Shown here: positions 44,344-55,834 of the stretch, in pieces | Layout of the letters: each line of letters starts with the position of its first letter | Numbering within the stretch: position 1 is the first letter of the stretch | Origin: Nemertoderma westbladi | Taxonomy: Eukaryota; Xenacoelomorpha; Nemertodermatida; Nemertodermatidae | Length of the DNA stretch: 64,000 nucleotides | Assembly: GCA_032718475.1 (NCBI GenBank) | Contig: JAUCBJ010008614.1 | Location: forward strand, 1 to 64,000 | Direction: 5' to 3' | Notes under the pieces: generated by a model | Seen by the model: the letters and a program-made list of their open reading frames with translations, nothing else | Databases searched by the model: none | Told to the model about the DNA's origin: nothing | Position numbers and translations under genes: made by a program

Positions 44344-45434
44344 GGCTGCATATCTTTGAAACGCCAGGTATTCATATAGCCCATCTCAATGTGAAAAGCA
44401 CCCTGCCGAAAATCGAAGAAATAAAACTCCAAATCCATTGACGTGTTGACGCTATCCGAAACATGGCTTGACAATTCAACCACAAATCATGTGTTAAAAG
44501 TACCAAGCTACAACTTATACAGAAATGACCGTGATAGGGAAGGTGGAGGTGTCGCCATCTACATTCTGGAAAGTCTTTCATTTAACCAGATTCCAAACTG
44601 CCATAACAGTGAACTGGAATGTATCTACGGCAATCTAAATCTACCTCATACTAAACCAATCCTATTGGGAACTATATATCGCCATCAAAGCAACTTATCC
44701 TTCTTTGAAGACTTAGAAACTGCCCTCGGTGACATCTCCAGTTACAAAGAAGTATTTATACTAGGTGACACTAACAGTGACACACTTAACATACACAACC
44801 AAAACACTGCAATCCAAAGAACAAACCTACAAACTTTCTGCAACACATCCAGTCTAATCCAACTAATAAAGGAGCCAACACGAGTAACGGCTTCCACCAA
44901 AACAACTATCGACCACATTTTCACATCTCGAACATGTCAGAACTTAAGATCGGATTCAGCGATCATTATATGGTTTATGTCACGAGGAAGAGGGCAAGAA
45001 ATGTAAATCGAAACAAACATTGTACACGCTACTGCCGCTCATACAAACAATATTCCCCCGATCTATTATGTAACCATCTCAATAGCAACTCAAGCTTGCA
45101 ATCAATCACATCTGAAGTAAGCGCCAATAGAGCAGCTGAAACCCTTACCGATGAACTGACACGAATACTTAACGTCATTGCGCCACACAGTAACGTCCGA
45201 GTTAAATCGAAAACCGAGCCATGGATGAATAGTTCAATAATAACTCTCATGCACTCCCGGAGCACCGCACTCAAAAGATTTTATGCACACAGAACCACTT
45301 CCAACTACTGTACAACTCCTACAAACAGATCAGAAACGACGTTGTATCTAAAATTCGTGTTGCCAAAGAAACATATATTAAAACCAAACTGGATCAAAAC
45401 AAATCCAACAGCAAAGAACTATGGAAGACTTTAA
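44344..45434 (+). pseudogene. LINE ORF2, AP-endonuclease domain
   Basis: GIHIAHLNVKSTLPKIEEI begins the domain. After a frameshift it reads LTLSETWLDNS, DREGGGVAIYI, GTIYRHQSNLSFFEDLE, EVFILGDTNSD, QLIKEPTRVTASTKTTIDHI. A further shift gives GFSDHYMVYVTRK, the SDH catalytic motif. All hallmark positions (SETWL, GGGVAIY, GDTN.D, T.T.IDHI, SDH) remain readable, so decay is recent to moderate. The endonuclease would nick target DNA for target-primed reverse transcription. Confidence 0.85.
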
Positions 45435-45479
45435 AGGATATTGGAGCCCCCTCAAAGCGATCAAACAACTAACTGATAA

Positions 45480-46532
45480 TCCCCCTCCCTCGTCAGGGTA
45501 CTACAGTACACCGGTCAAATACTCAAAGATTTCTACTCCAACAAAGGTATTGTAGAGAACAGCTTCTCTTTACAACAAACTGACCGCATCACCATCCTGA
45601 AGATTCTACACAATCTAGATGCCTCAAAGAGCAGTGGTCCCGACGAAATCAGCCCGAGAATTTTAAAAGATGGCTCCACAATCTTAGCCAACTACTGTAT
45701 ATAACGCACATTGTAAACCTATCCATTAATACAGGCACATTCCCGTCAATCTACAAAATAGCCAAAGTAATCCCTGTCTTCAAGAACAGTAGTAGGCTGC
45801 AAACCTGCAACTTTAGACCAATCTACAAATAATATCAAAGGTCCTGGAGAAGGTTGTATGTAATATGACCAACTTGCCGATTATCTAATACGAAACAACA
45901 TTCTGGACATCTTGCAGTCCGGTGTTCGCCCCGGATTTTCGGTTCAAACGTGCCTTTTACACTTGGTGGACTTTATCCGAGGGGCCATGGACACCGGCCA
46001 GTTAGTTGGAATGATCGGGATAGACTTCAAGAAGGCGTTCGACACAATAGACCGGGACAAGCTCTTACTAAAACTCAAATATATTGGTCTAGACACAAAC
46101 TCTCTAAAGTGGTTCAGCTGTTACCTCTCCAATAGATTCCAGTTTGTCCAGATTGGTAGATCGAAATCAAAAACTCGGCGGATAGACCTAGGGACCCCAC
46201 AGGGTGCACTTCTAGCAGTCCTACTCTTTGTCATCTACATGAACGACCTTGACTTAGCCACAAAGTTACAACCCGAAACTCACAAGATTCAAGCACCACT
46301 AGCTATCAAATATGCGGACGACACAAACTTGGTACAATCTGGATCAAACGCAGAGGAAATTGCAACGTCGCTGACACAAACTCTATCGCGAGTATCAGAA
46401 TGGGCGTCGGGGTCGGACAATGGTAAATTCGAACTAATGCTCTTCGGTACACGTCAACGACTATCAATCACAAACTCTGACAAATTCAAAGTATTTTTAA
46501 GAATCAAAATATTGCGACATCCAACAGCGTAA
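45480..46532 (+). pseudogene. LINE ORF2, reverse transcriptase domain
   Basis: The early part (about 45480-45900) is broken by frameshifts but shows LDASKSSGPDEISPRILKD. From 45912 the frame reads QSGVRPGFSVQTCLLHLVDF, GMIGIDFKKAFDTIDRDKLL, LGTPQGALLAVLLFVIYMND and IKYADDTNLVQSGS. KAFDTID, GTPQGA and YADD are the catalytic and substrate-binding motifs of the polymerase. The frame ends prematurely at 46532, just before the thumb, continuing in another frame at 46538. Confidence 0.9.
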
Positions 46533-46537
46533 ACTAT

Positions 46538-47173
46538 TTGGGTTTCACACTCGATGCGACACTTACCGGTACAGCCGCGGCCCGCAAAGCGATCCGAAAG
46601 GGGAACTCTTGCTTGAAATTTCTTTATCGAAATTCGCGGATTCTCGACGCACACCTACGTCGAATCCTATGCAACTCCCTTATCCTGCCACTTATTGACT
46701 TTGCGGCACCATGCTGGTACCCGAGCACATCCGTCCATCTCAGAGAACAAGTGGATACTCTACATAGGAAATGCATCCGTTTCTGTCTGTCTCTAGATAA
46801 ACGCGCCCATATCGATGCCAACCACTTTGTCGCCATGAACTGGCTGCCAATCAAAGAGCGAACGAGCCAAATTTATTTATCCCACATGTTCAACATATAC
46901 ACTGAGTCCGCACCGCAATACCTCCGCGATCTTGTAGCGTTTGACGAGACTACAGCGCACTTAATAAAGTGGCTCTGCACACGCAAAAATACCACAAAAA
47001 CTCACAGTCACGTGCGCACAATCAATATCGTACGTTGGGCCGCAGTTATGGAACAACTTCAGAACTTGCCCGCGGAAATCCAACAATCCCCGACATCCGA
47101 GACTTTCAAACATAGAGTGAAAGCGCATTTACTTAAAGGCATTGTTGAAAACCATTTGAGTAATTTTACTTAA
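46538..47173 (+). pseudogene. LINE ORF2, C-terminal region
   Basis: Continues the polymerase after a frameshift: YLGFTLDATL-type segment, AARKAIRKGNSCLKFLYRNS, RILDAHLRRILCNSLILPLI, DFAAPCWYP, RKCIRFCLSLDKRAHI, then AAVMEQLQNLPAEIQQSPTS and ETFKHRVKAHLL, ending at 47173. These are the connection and tail segments of CR1/Jockey ORF2 proteins. Confidence 0.85.
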
Positions 47174-47324
47174 CTTTTACTTTACAACAACTTATACTAA
47201 CTTTATTTTAATATCTTTCAAATTTTTCATATTGTATCGTGATTTACCGTACGAAGTGGCAACAACAATATCTCAAAACTGCCCATTATTATATGAATGT
47301 TTTATTTTTAAAACAACCATAATA

Positions 47325-47660
47325 ACGAACCTGTCTTTAGACTGGGTAGTTTTTGTCTAAAGCTGAGGCCGGCAAAAACACGATGGATATATTTACCTAT
47401 ATATTTACCTATATCACTATATATGTCACTATATCACTCACTATGTATGTTCACCAAATGGCTTGAAACCACTTGCATGCATTGTAAAATTGTAAACGCA
47501 AGTATTTATCAATTGTTGTCTAGTTGTTGAATAAAAAAGTTGGGAACGATTTGAAGTGCGATATTCGAAATATTTGCATATTTTCAACATTATTGAACGC
47601 GAAATTAAATACCCACAACTCCCTTGCTTGAAATGTTTTTCAGGTGATTGATATTTAGCA
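47325..47660 (+). repeat. Dispersed repeat, shares parts with 35541 and 40170
   Basis: ATAACGAACCTGTCTTTAGA and AGGCCGGCAAAAACACGATG match 35555-35640; GCGATATTCGAAATATTTGC and CGCGAAATTAAATACCCA match 40210-40280. The CR1 copy and the 12-bp array lie between two partial copies of this repeat. Confidence 0.7.
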
Positions 47661-48419
47661 ATTATTATGAGGTTACTTACTACTGAAATCTGAAAGAATG
47701 CCAAACGTATTATTATAGTTCTATCTCTATTCAGCCAGTTAGTGTAATGTCAAGCAGTACATCATTTATATATCGTATGTATCTATAAGGCCTAATTGTC
47801 ATCGTTATAATACTGTCATCAACTTAGGCTAAGCTCAATTGTAATGCAAAGGCTTAGTAGGTTTTGTATATCTGGGACGTTTACAACAGCTGTCGATTAA
47901 ACTAACAAAACCATAAAACTGAACCAGGGTGGCTGCCAGCCGGGTACCAACGGCTGTTGGGTAGACTTAAGGGAACATTTCACAAACTTTCATAGGATGC
48001 TTGTACATGTACATTATATTGGTTGCTCCGATGTTTTTATTAGGCTAACTGAGAATGTATCAGGTATAAATACTGTAATTATAGTGTTCTTTATTTTATT
48101 TATCTAATACAGAAAAGACCCCTCCGCAGAATAAACTGCTCTTTTGGGCCGTTTCTCAGGTTGCGGATATGGATACCATTTCACACATCATCGTAGTAAT
48201 TGTGATTATGATTTGTTTGCCTAGGCGAATGTGTATTACATTAGATGGGAGGCAGTTTTTTGGTTGATGCAAGTCATTCTTGGTTTGCATCTTCCAATCC
48301 CATCTGTTTCTTGGAGTCTGTGTAAGACAGGTTCGTTTAAAGCCATCTTGATGGCGTTCTAGTTCAGGGAGATGGTGTACATTATTTTCGACCACACTTT
48401 TATAACATATTTTTATTGA
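47661..48419. other. Intergenic, no gene seen
   Basis: No coding or RNA feature recognised; the open frame on the minus strand at 48156-48503 has no recognisable content. Confidence 0.5.
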
Positions 48420-48840
48420 ACATTGTTTTATACTACAACGCACGAACTTGATGACCATATTTATATCTTTACCCTGCAGTTTTATATATTTTTTATTTAC
48501 CATTGTTTGTTTACTCTATCACGTCCTATGTACAATTTTTAATTTATGTTATAGTATCCTCATGTGCAGCTATTTTTACTTAACATTGTTTTTATGCTAC
48601 AACGCACTAATACTTCTATTTTTTATCCTGCAGTTTCATATATTTTTTATTCACCGCTGTGTTTTTTACTCTGTCACTTCCTATCTATCTACAATTTTAA
48701 ATTTTTGTCATATACAGTAGTGATATAAAGTATCCTCATGTGCGGCTTTTTTTACTTAACTATCTTCATTAAAGTACTGTACAGTTATTTTTACTCAATA
48801 TTGTATTTATACTGCAACGCACGAACTTGATGCCCGCCCG
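48420..48840. repeat. About 165-bp tandem repeat, 2.3 copies
   Basis: The series CTACAACGCAC…, CCTGCAGTTT(T/C)ATATATTTT, TATCCTCATGTGC(A/G)GC recurs, with CAACGCAC at 48437, 48599 and 48815. Confidence 0.7.
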
Positions 48841-48865
48841 AACTTGGGGCTATCCCCGACATTGT

Positions 48866-49085
48866 CACTGTACTGTGACCGACTGTACTGTGACCGACTG
48901 TACTGTGACCGACTGTACTGTGACCGACTGTACTGTGACCGACTGTACTGTGACCGACTGTACTGTGACCGACTGTACTGTGACCGACTGTACTGTGACC
49001 GTCTGTACTGTGACCGACTGTACTGTGACCGACTGTACTGTGACCGACTGTACTGTGACCGACTGTACTGTGACCGACTGTAAAC
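48866..49085. repeat. 15-bp minisatellite (CTGTACTGTGACCGA)
   Basis: About 15 near-perfect units. One unit has GTCTGTACTG in place of GACTGTACTG. Open frames across it are repeat artefacts. Confidence 0.95.
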
Positions 49086-49449
49086 TGTGACCGTAACTGT
49101 ATGTATCTGTGTTATATAAATCGACAATTCTATTCACACTACTGTACGTATAATTTGATATTTTTAAATTTTATTTCCGTCATACAGCCATACTATTTTC
49201 ACATGTTCATTGTTTAAAATGGTTATACGTGTCTTTTTTATATGTCCATATTGTTAGCTCTATTTTATTTTTTATATTTAATGTCAATTAAACAATTCCA
49301 ATTCCAATGTCGTCAAGGTTATCTTTGGAGAGACGCACTTGCCATTTGCGATGGAACATCCAACATCGGTACAAGATGAGCACAGCACATAATTTTTCAT
49401 TGCCCGTTGCACTTGCGAGCTAGACTTCAATAATCTCCCTATTTTCATG
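49086..49449. other. Intergenic, no gene seen
   Basis: AT-rich; nothing recognised. Confidence 0.5.
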
Positions 49450-49678
49450 TGTTACACAGAGAATATCACCTGTTCTAGAAGTGATATACGATATATCAAC
49501 CTGAAGCAAATAAACTTACCTGGAACTACTGGAAACTACCTAGAATAACTACCGAGGCCGAAGGCCTAGGTTGTTATACAAAGTATAGACTATACTATAT
49601 ATATATATATAGTATAGTGTATAGTATATAAAGTATATCACTCCTAGAACAGGTGATATTCTGTTTATCACATGTGTT
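49450..49678. mobile_element. MITE, copy B of the CCGAGG…GTTGTTATACAA family
   Basis: Arms of about 35 bp are inverted: GAATATCACCTGTTCTAGAA at the left and TCCTAGAACAGGTGATATTC at the right. The centre carries CTACCGAGGCCGAAGGCC and GGTTGTTATACAA, as in 36206-36358. An AT palindrome at 49590-49612 sits in the loop. Confidence 0.75.
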
Positions 49679-51030
49679 CGAACTTATCGAACACGAAGAG
49701 GGCCATCCTGCATAATAAGGTACAGCGAACCCCACTCCACAATTTATAATTTTTTTATTATTTTTTTTATTATAGCTATAGTAGTTGTTGCTTTTTATGT
49801 AGAAATCGTTCTAGAATATGCTAGCTATTTATTTTGAAAAAATGAACCCTCAGTTACAAATATTTTTTATTCCAGAACATATTTTGGAAAAATATCTTGA
49901 TTATATTTTAAACGATTAATTATACACCACCTAAGGTCGCGTTCACACTAAAAGAGTCAAAGTCAAAAAAAATTAATGTAGATGTAAATGTTTTTTTTAA
50001 TATCGAACATTGTGTAGGGCTAGGGCCTACACAAAATATTAAAAATAGCACAATCTAGCTAGTATACTGTACCATTTTTGTAATAAAAAAAAGCAATTAA
50101 TTAGTAATACAAGTTTCAAATAATTTTTGAATATAGCTAACTGTATATCACACGGTGTGATATACAATATATCAACCGCTAAAAATAAGTGAGAACATTT
50201 GATAAAGTAGAATATCACACCTTTGATTGATTTTTATTTAACAATGTTAACTCGGAGTTGTATGTGTTCTAATAATATGTGCTAAGTACTAATGATTTCT
50301 TTCTCATTACTTAGAATGATTATGATTATCATAATCTTATTATGATTTATTTTATAGGTTTTGTGTTGCTCCATTCGTGATTATTGGTTGACTGTAAAAG
50401 TGATCGTCAGTCATTATGTGTCATTACTTTTATGGTCAATACATTATATATCTATACTGTATATACTGTATACGAGTGTATAGGCCTAACAATGTCGTAG
50501 TTTCGTTTATAAACACTACTGTAGTTTATATAGGCGTTCAAAGATTGCAATAACTACTACTGTTTGTTGCCCCAGCAATGTGTGAACAAAAAGCGAGAAT
50601 TAATGATAAACTATAATATCGATAGAACGCGGCCAACGCACAGTACACGTGGGATCTAGGTTCGCTTCTCCTCTAGCGTGTGCTAAGGTGGCATTCAGCA
50701 AATAAATCATGTATAACTACTTCCTCAGCACTACCTCCTGTACAGCCTCAGTAGTTATACAGATTAATTTGCTTCAGGTATTATATTCGTATATTCCGTT
50801 CTCGAACAGACAATAATTATACAGTAGTATATTGTACAGTACTGTGTTACATTAGAGTATAAACATATATATAAAAGTACTTATAATGATCTAATGCAAA
50901 TAAGTAAAAAAAACTCAAAGTAGTTGCAATCAGTGACTCACCAACAAACAATATTTTGCCAATAATTAATAGCTAATTCGTTGCAATGTATTGGTTGTAG
51001 GATCTAAGTTCGGTTCCCTTCAAGCAGCAA
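49679..51030. other. Intergenic with partial MITE pieces
   Basis: GATATACAATATATCAACCG at 50158 and CTCAGTAGTTATACAGATTA near 50745 resemble ends and centre of the MITE at 49450. No gene recognised. Confidence 0.45.
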
Positions 51031-51033
51031 TAA

Positions 51034-51150
51034 GTAGGTTCTAAGTTCGTATGTTGGGGATCTAAGTTCGTATGTTGGGGATCTAAGTTCCTATGTTGGG
51101 GATCTAAGTTCGTATGTTGGGGATCTAAGTTCCTATGGAAAGGATTAGTT
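51034..51150. repeat. 21-bp minisatellite (GGATCTAAGTTCGTATGTTGG)
   Basis: About five units; the seed word GGATCTA(A/G)GTTCG also occurs singly at 50652 and 51000. Confidence 0.9.
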
Positions 51151-51309
51151 CGTTTTTCGTGTCAACTTAGATTCCAGGATTGGTTCTGCGTAACAATCAT
51201 ATATTAATTAAACATAAATTAATTAAAAATTATACATTAATTAAACATAAAAAAATATATTTGAAAATTTAACACAGAAGAATAGTACAGTAATGTATTA
51301 AAAATATTA

Positions 51310-51470
51310 ACAGAAGGATATCCGAGAAGGTCGCGGGCGTTCACCACATCCTCACTTAATATATTCCATATATTTACGACTCGATTAACAAAACTATTTA
51401 TATGGAACATATGATGACCAGCGGTATCCCGTTTATACAGTATAGAGCTAAAGACGAGCCACGGAAATGG
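51310..51470 (-). pseudogene. LINE ORF2 C-terminal scrap
   Basis: The minus-strand frame reads GHHMFHINSFVNRVVNIWNI, LSEDVVNARDLL, matching the FF.NRVV..WN.LPE.VVNA tail of CR1/Jockey-type LINE ORF2 proteins. Confidence 0.7.
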
Positions 51471-51705
51471 CCACGTTAATAGTCTGAAAGTAGAACACGG
51501 AAATTAAAATAATATCACTATCATATTGCGATTAAAATTACAAAATCCCCTCAGCCCCTGTCTGCCTGTCAGCCTGTATCTCTTTACCTGTTTACAGCTT
51601 TATCTAACGAATCTAAGCGCGGACCCTAACTTTCTACTACCAGATTACAGTCAGACAGTAGGCCTACTAGCTGACTAGCTACTTAAATAGCTGTAAATAT
51701 GGACA

Positions 51706-51951
51706 ATGGTAAGGTGTATTGTTATAATACAACAATTAGTATTGTTGGATTTATCAGCAGCGTTTGATACAATAGATCTGGATATTTTAATAAAGCGATT
51801 GGAAGTTGAGTTTGGTATTCGGGGAGTGTGTCTTAATTGGCTAAAATCGTATCTCAGTGATCGTTCGTACAGGGTGTACAGGGCGTACAGGGGGCACGTT
51901 AATAAGCCATTATTATTATTATTATTATTATATTATATATATTATAAATAG
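51706..51951 (+). pseudogene. L2/CR1-like reverse transcriptase scrap
   Basis: The frame from 51715 reads IVIIQQLVLLDLSAAFDTID, LDILIKRLEVEFGIRGVCLN and WLKSYLSDRSYRVYRAYRG. LLDLSAAFDTID and W..SYLSDR are reverse-transcriptase core motifs. The fragment ends in a (TTA)n tract and lies in the opposite orientation to the scrap at 51310. Confidence 0.85.
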
Positions 51952-52168
51952 CTGGCTCAGCCTGTCAGTCAGTCTCAGTCAGTAGCTACAGTTTTAATTC
52001 GCAATAATTTTTATTGTCCGTTTAAATCCTTTTTTTGTCCTTTTTTTTTATTTTTTATGTCCTCCAAAAGTCTAATGTTAGGTTCCATGCTACCGGTTTC
52101 TCTACTGCTGTTCTCTCAGGCTATCAGTACCGGTATTAGTATATATAGCACTATTTTGCAATGTAATT

Positions 52169-52700
52169 GTAATGTTATCGTTTATTGTTTTGGTGAGAAA
52201 ATCCCGCCTCTGTAACCTGCTCCTTTCTCTCAATTGGTAATGTTATCGTTTATTGTTTTGGTTAGAAAATCCCGTCTCTGTAACCTGCTCCTTTCCCTCA
52301 ATTAGTTAAATGATCGTTTATTGTTTTGGTTAGAAAATCCCGCCTCTGTAACCTGCCCCTTTCCCTCAATTAGTTAAATGATTGTTTATTGTTTTGGTTA
52401 GAAAATTCCGCCTCTGTAACCTGTCCCTTTCCCTCAATTAGTTAAATGATCGTTTATTGTTTTGGTTAGAAAATCCCGCCTCTGTAACCTGCTCCTTTCC
52501 CTCAATAAGTTAAGTGATCGTTTTTTGTTTTGGTTAGAAAATCCCGCCTCTGTAACCTGCTCCTTTCCCTCAATTAGTTAATGATCGTTTATTGTTTTGG
52601 TTAGAAAATCCCGTCTCTGTAACCTGCTCCTTTCCCTGATTTGGTAAAGTGACTGTTTATTGTTTTGGTTAGAAAACTCGGCCTTAACCTGCTCCTTTCC
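52169..52700. repeat. 68-bp minisatellite derived from MITE interior, array 1
   Basis: Nearly eight units of 68 bp built on TTATTGTTTTGGTTAGAAAA, TCCCGCCTCTGTAACCTGC and TCCTTTCCCTCAATTAGTT. The same three phrases in the same order occur once inside the homopolymer-capped MITEs (29090-29165, 60525-60595). Confidence 0.9.
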
Positions 52701-53289
52701 ATCAATTGGTAATTGATTTTGACTATAAAATGAGTGTTTTGCTACGTCATGTGGTAATCGATTATCGACAACAACCACAAACTATTAAATATAGAGTCTT
52801 TTTACCACAGGCGCATATGGAAATCTATCTCATAGTCTATAAATCATGGAATCATGGAATGTTTTGGCACAGGCATAGTGAAATCAACTGTCTGACAGTC
52901 CAGAAATCAGCAGTCTGACAGTTTGAAGAAATACATACATAAAAAGTCATTAAAAGGACAATAAAAGTCATTAAAAGGACAACAAAAGTCATTATGCATA
53001 ATTCGTAAAAAAAAAAAGGACAAAAAAAAGTCAAATAACAGAATAAAAGGACATAAAAAATCACTGCCGTTTTAATTTAGCTAGTACAGCATACAGTAGT
53101 ACTGTACTGTAGGCGTACGCCTAGTTCTGCAGCGCTGTATGCCTACACGCAGACAGGCCTAGTTCTGTAGTTAGAAACAGCTAAACGCTGAAACGAACTG
53201 TTCAATTAATATTAGTACGGTAGTATTTAGGATTTTTACAGTCAGACAGTTAGTCCTCGCATGCAATAGATTATATTTGATATTACTGT
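52701..53289. other. Intergenic
   Basis: Contains a short AAAAGTCATTAAAAGGACAA repeat (21-bp steps, 52945-53050). No gene. Confidence 0.5.
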
Positions 53290-53399
53290 ATTATAAAATA
53301 AATTACTGAATTACCGGTAGGCGGTAGGCCTAGCCGATTTAGTCACTAAATCGGCTACCGGTTAGGCCTATCTGCCTATTCAGTAATTTATTCTATAAT
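53290..53399. repeat. 110-bp palindrome
   Basis: Arms AAATTACTGAATTACCGGTA / GCCTAGCCGATTTAGT and ACTAAATCGGCTACCGG … TTCAGTAATTTATT are reverse complements around a 1-5 nt centre at about 53343, with a few mismatches. It lies about 150 bp upstream of the SAM-domain exon. Confidence 0.85.
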
Positions 53400-53551
53400 C
53401 TGATAATACACTCACACTGTCTGACTGTCAGACTGTATTACAGTAATAGGCCTAATAATATAAAATTTAGCACATAATTTGTCGTTATTATTGTTACTTA
53501 TTGCCACTAGCAACTAGCAGACTAGCACTAGACTGCTAGACGACTTGCCTT

Positions 53552-53662
53552 ATGGCTCACACAACTACTACCGGAGACCCCACCAAGTGGACTTGCACCC
53601 AGGTATCAGTTTGGTTAAAATCCAACAACTTCAATCGATATGTGGAACTCTTTACAGTTCAG
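53552..53662 (+). CDS. First coding exon of a SAM-domain protein (partial)
   Basis: 111 nt, 37 codons: MAHTTTTGDPTKWTCTQVSV, then WLKSNNFNRYVELFTVQ, followed by donor GTACGT. W13…V..WL.S.NF..Y…F is the opening of a sterile alpha motif (helices 1 and 2); the domain would continue in the next exon with a DG..LL.L-type helix, which I could not find downstream before 64000. SAM domains mediate protein self-association or RNA binding; the family cannot be set from this exon. The start is the only ATG in frame close to the domain. Confidence 0.7.
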
Positions 53663-54188
53663 GTACGTTATTGTTCACATAGAGAGAGACATATCGGTAC
53701 GTTATTGTTCACATATCGGTACCGTAGTTGGTGTTTCCGGTCATTTTTGCGCCTGTTAACCAGTTAACAGTTAACCCTTGGGGTGTTAAGATTTTATTTA
53801 TTGAGGCTTCGCTTATGTAAATTTATGTGTTGCGTTGCTGGTGCTGTGAAAAAATGGGAAGACTTGAGATGCTGAATTTTTGTGATAATTTCCTCATATC
53901 TGCATATACTGATATAGTTGCTCCACCGATCGGACATAAACTTGTGAAAAGATATAAGCTCATGTTTGTCTGGATGTCTGTCGGCTCTATCCTGAATCCG
54001 TACCAGTGATAATCTCCTCTCCCCTGTCAACATTTTTTATCAGAACGCTCCTAAAATTTTAACAGGCTTTGTTCAACCTATAGTGACCAACTTGGAAAAC
54101 AAAAATTTCAATTTATTGCTAATACCGCTTCGCGCAGCACGTCACAAACTCAAGAGTTCTTATATTTTTTGTAAAAAATCTAATTTTA
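53663..54188. other. Intron of the SAM gene (presumed)
   Basis: No second exon recognised. CTTCGCGCAGCACGTCAC at 54126 is a member of the CGCGCAGCACGTGA word family. Confidence 0.4.
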
Positions 54189-54196
54189 GAATGAGC

Positions 54197-55098
54197 CCAG
54201 GTTGGAATTCATGCATGAGCGCGCAGGTACGCTTTGTTGTTTTGAAATCACCGCGCACCTGAAATTGGCTCGTCGCGCACCTCATCATATGTCATAATCC
54301 AAACAAAATCGCGCAGCTCATGTCATGCATATCTCAAAAAATCGCACAGTTCATAAGAACAATTTTACATTCCTATTTTACAAGTTTGAGCGTTTTAAGC
54401 TTATCTTTACGTCTGTCTGTCTGTACGTTGAATCTAGGCTTACATAATAAATGTAATTTTTGCAACATCAAAATTGTTAATATTAAAAAATATTTTTTTA
54501 ATCCACTACTATGGTGGCCCATCGGGCTCACTGCTTTTATAACAGAAAATATTATTTTAGATTACAAACAAAACATGTACCGGTAATTTCAAAAAAACGA
54601 ATATTGAAATAGGTACCAGTCTGCCAATAATACTTTGTATAGGCCTACCTAACAATTAGGCTTAAACATACAGTTGGCTTATAATTAAGTCATACTTATA
54701 ATACATTGTTACTTTCTGACTTTACCTGTTTACTAACGTAACATCGGCATAGCATAGACCTAATAACAATACAACAATAGAGTACTGTAGTTAAAATAAA
54801 TAGACAAATTCAGCTCCGGTTGCCGGTATTACAGTATTATGGTGAAGTGATTTGACTGTTTGAAGAATTGGAAATGAGAAACTAATGCGAGCGCAGCGAG
54901 CGAAATTTTTTTGTGTATTTTCGTGATTTCAATTAATTTGTGGTGCGCATCAGAGGCAGAGCTGCGCGCTGAGGCGCAACGCGCACCTGTCTCACACCCG
55001 AACGCGCACCTGTCTCACCCAAACGCGCAACGCGCATCTGGTTTGCGGTCATTCGCGCAGGTACGCGTCCGAGTTTTGCAGCATGAATTCCAACCTGG
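54197..55098. mobile_element. hAT-like non-autonomous element with 8-bp target duplication
   Basis: 902 bp with perfect 18-bp inverted ends CCAGGTTGGAATTCATGC / GCATGAATTCCAACCTGG. The 8-mer GAATGAGC flanks it directly on both sides (54189-54196, 55099-55106). Next to both ends the word CGCGCACCTG and its complement occur many times (54218, 54252, 54268 at left; about six copies at 54965-55070), like subterminal transposase-binding repeats. An 8-bp duplication plus subterminal repeats fits the hAT superfamily. No transposase is encoded. Confidence 0.85.
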
Positions 55099-55106
55099 GA
55101 ATGAGC

Positions 55107-55489
55107 GACATTTACTCAATTTTCATTAAATATAACTGAAATTCGATACACAGACAGTCCAGCATAGGTACTTAATGATGTTAAAAAAATTTGTCATGAG
55201 AGATCGATTTTCCCTTCGTGCAGCACGTGAGAAAAAATATTGTCCCAATGTATATTTTTCATGAAGTACGCACTTCTCCTGCAGTCCTGACTGCCTGAGG
55301 TGGACTACACACAACACATAGGCCTAAATCATATGTCCAGTACACATTGTGCAATGGATATGGAGGGTATGTCTACTGTAATTACTGCTGTAGCTGTACA
55401 GCATTCCGTACCGGTACCGGCACCGGTACTGCTGTATGCCTACTGTGTAGCCTACCATTTAAATACGGTACTGGTAGGCCTACCGGCTG
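55107..55489. other. Intergenic/intronic
   Basis: CCTTCGTGCAGCACGTGAG at 55216 belongs to the CGCGCAGCACGTGA word family. No gene seen. Confidence 0.4.
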
Positions 55490-55832
55490 ACCGGTTGTTT
55501 TGGTTAGAAATCCCGCGTGGTTAGAAAATCTGTAACCTGCTCCTTTGCCTGATTTGGTAAAGTGACCGTTTATTGTTTTGGTTAGAAAAGGCCCGCCTCT
55601 GTAACCTGCTCCTTTCCTTCATTTTGTAAAGTGACTGTTTATTGTTTTGGTTAGAAATCCCGCCTCTGTAACCTGCCCCTTTCCCTCAATTAAATAAGTG
55701 ATCGTTTATTGTTTTGGTTAGGAAATCCCGCCTCTGTAACCTGCTCCTTTCTCTCAATTGGTAATGTTATCTTTTATTGTTTTGGTTAGAAAATCCCGTC
55801 TCTGTCTGTCTGTAACCTGTTCCTTTCCCGCA
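55490..55832. repeat. 68-bp minisatellite, array 2
   Basis: Five units of the same repeat as 52169-52700, same orientation, 2.8 kb away, with the hAT-like element and the SAM exon between. Confidence 0.9.
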
Positions 55833-55834
55833 GG

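Larger units (their letters stand above)
43180..47280 (+). mobile_element. CR1-like non-LTR retrotransposon, nearly full length, inactive
   Basis: A plus-strand LINE of about 4.1 kb with the standard order ORF1, AP-endonuclease, reverse transcriptase and C-terminal tail, each part in a different frame because of indels. Individual parts are listed separately. The 5' end is placed just before the ORF1 methionine and the 3' end at the ATATTGTATCGTGATTTACC region; neither is certain and no target duplication was found. Assignment to the CR1/Jockey group rests on the ORF1 finger, the endonuclease motif set and the YADD catalytic box. Confidence 0.85.

Noticed and set aside
48156-48503. 115-codon minus-strand frame as a gene
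   Set aside because: No domain, no splice context and AT-rich composition with repeats at its end; chance openness is sufficient.
48827-49137. CTVTD/SRSQY repeat peptides
   Set aside because: Products of the 15-bp minisatellite read in different frames.
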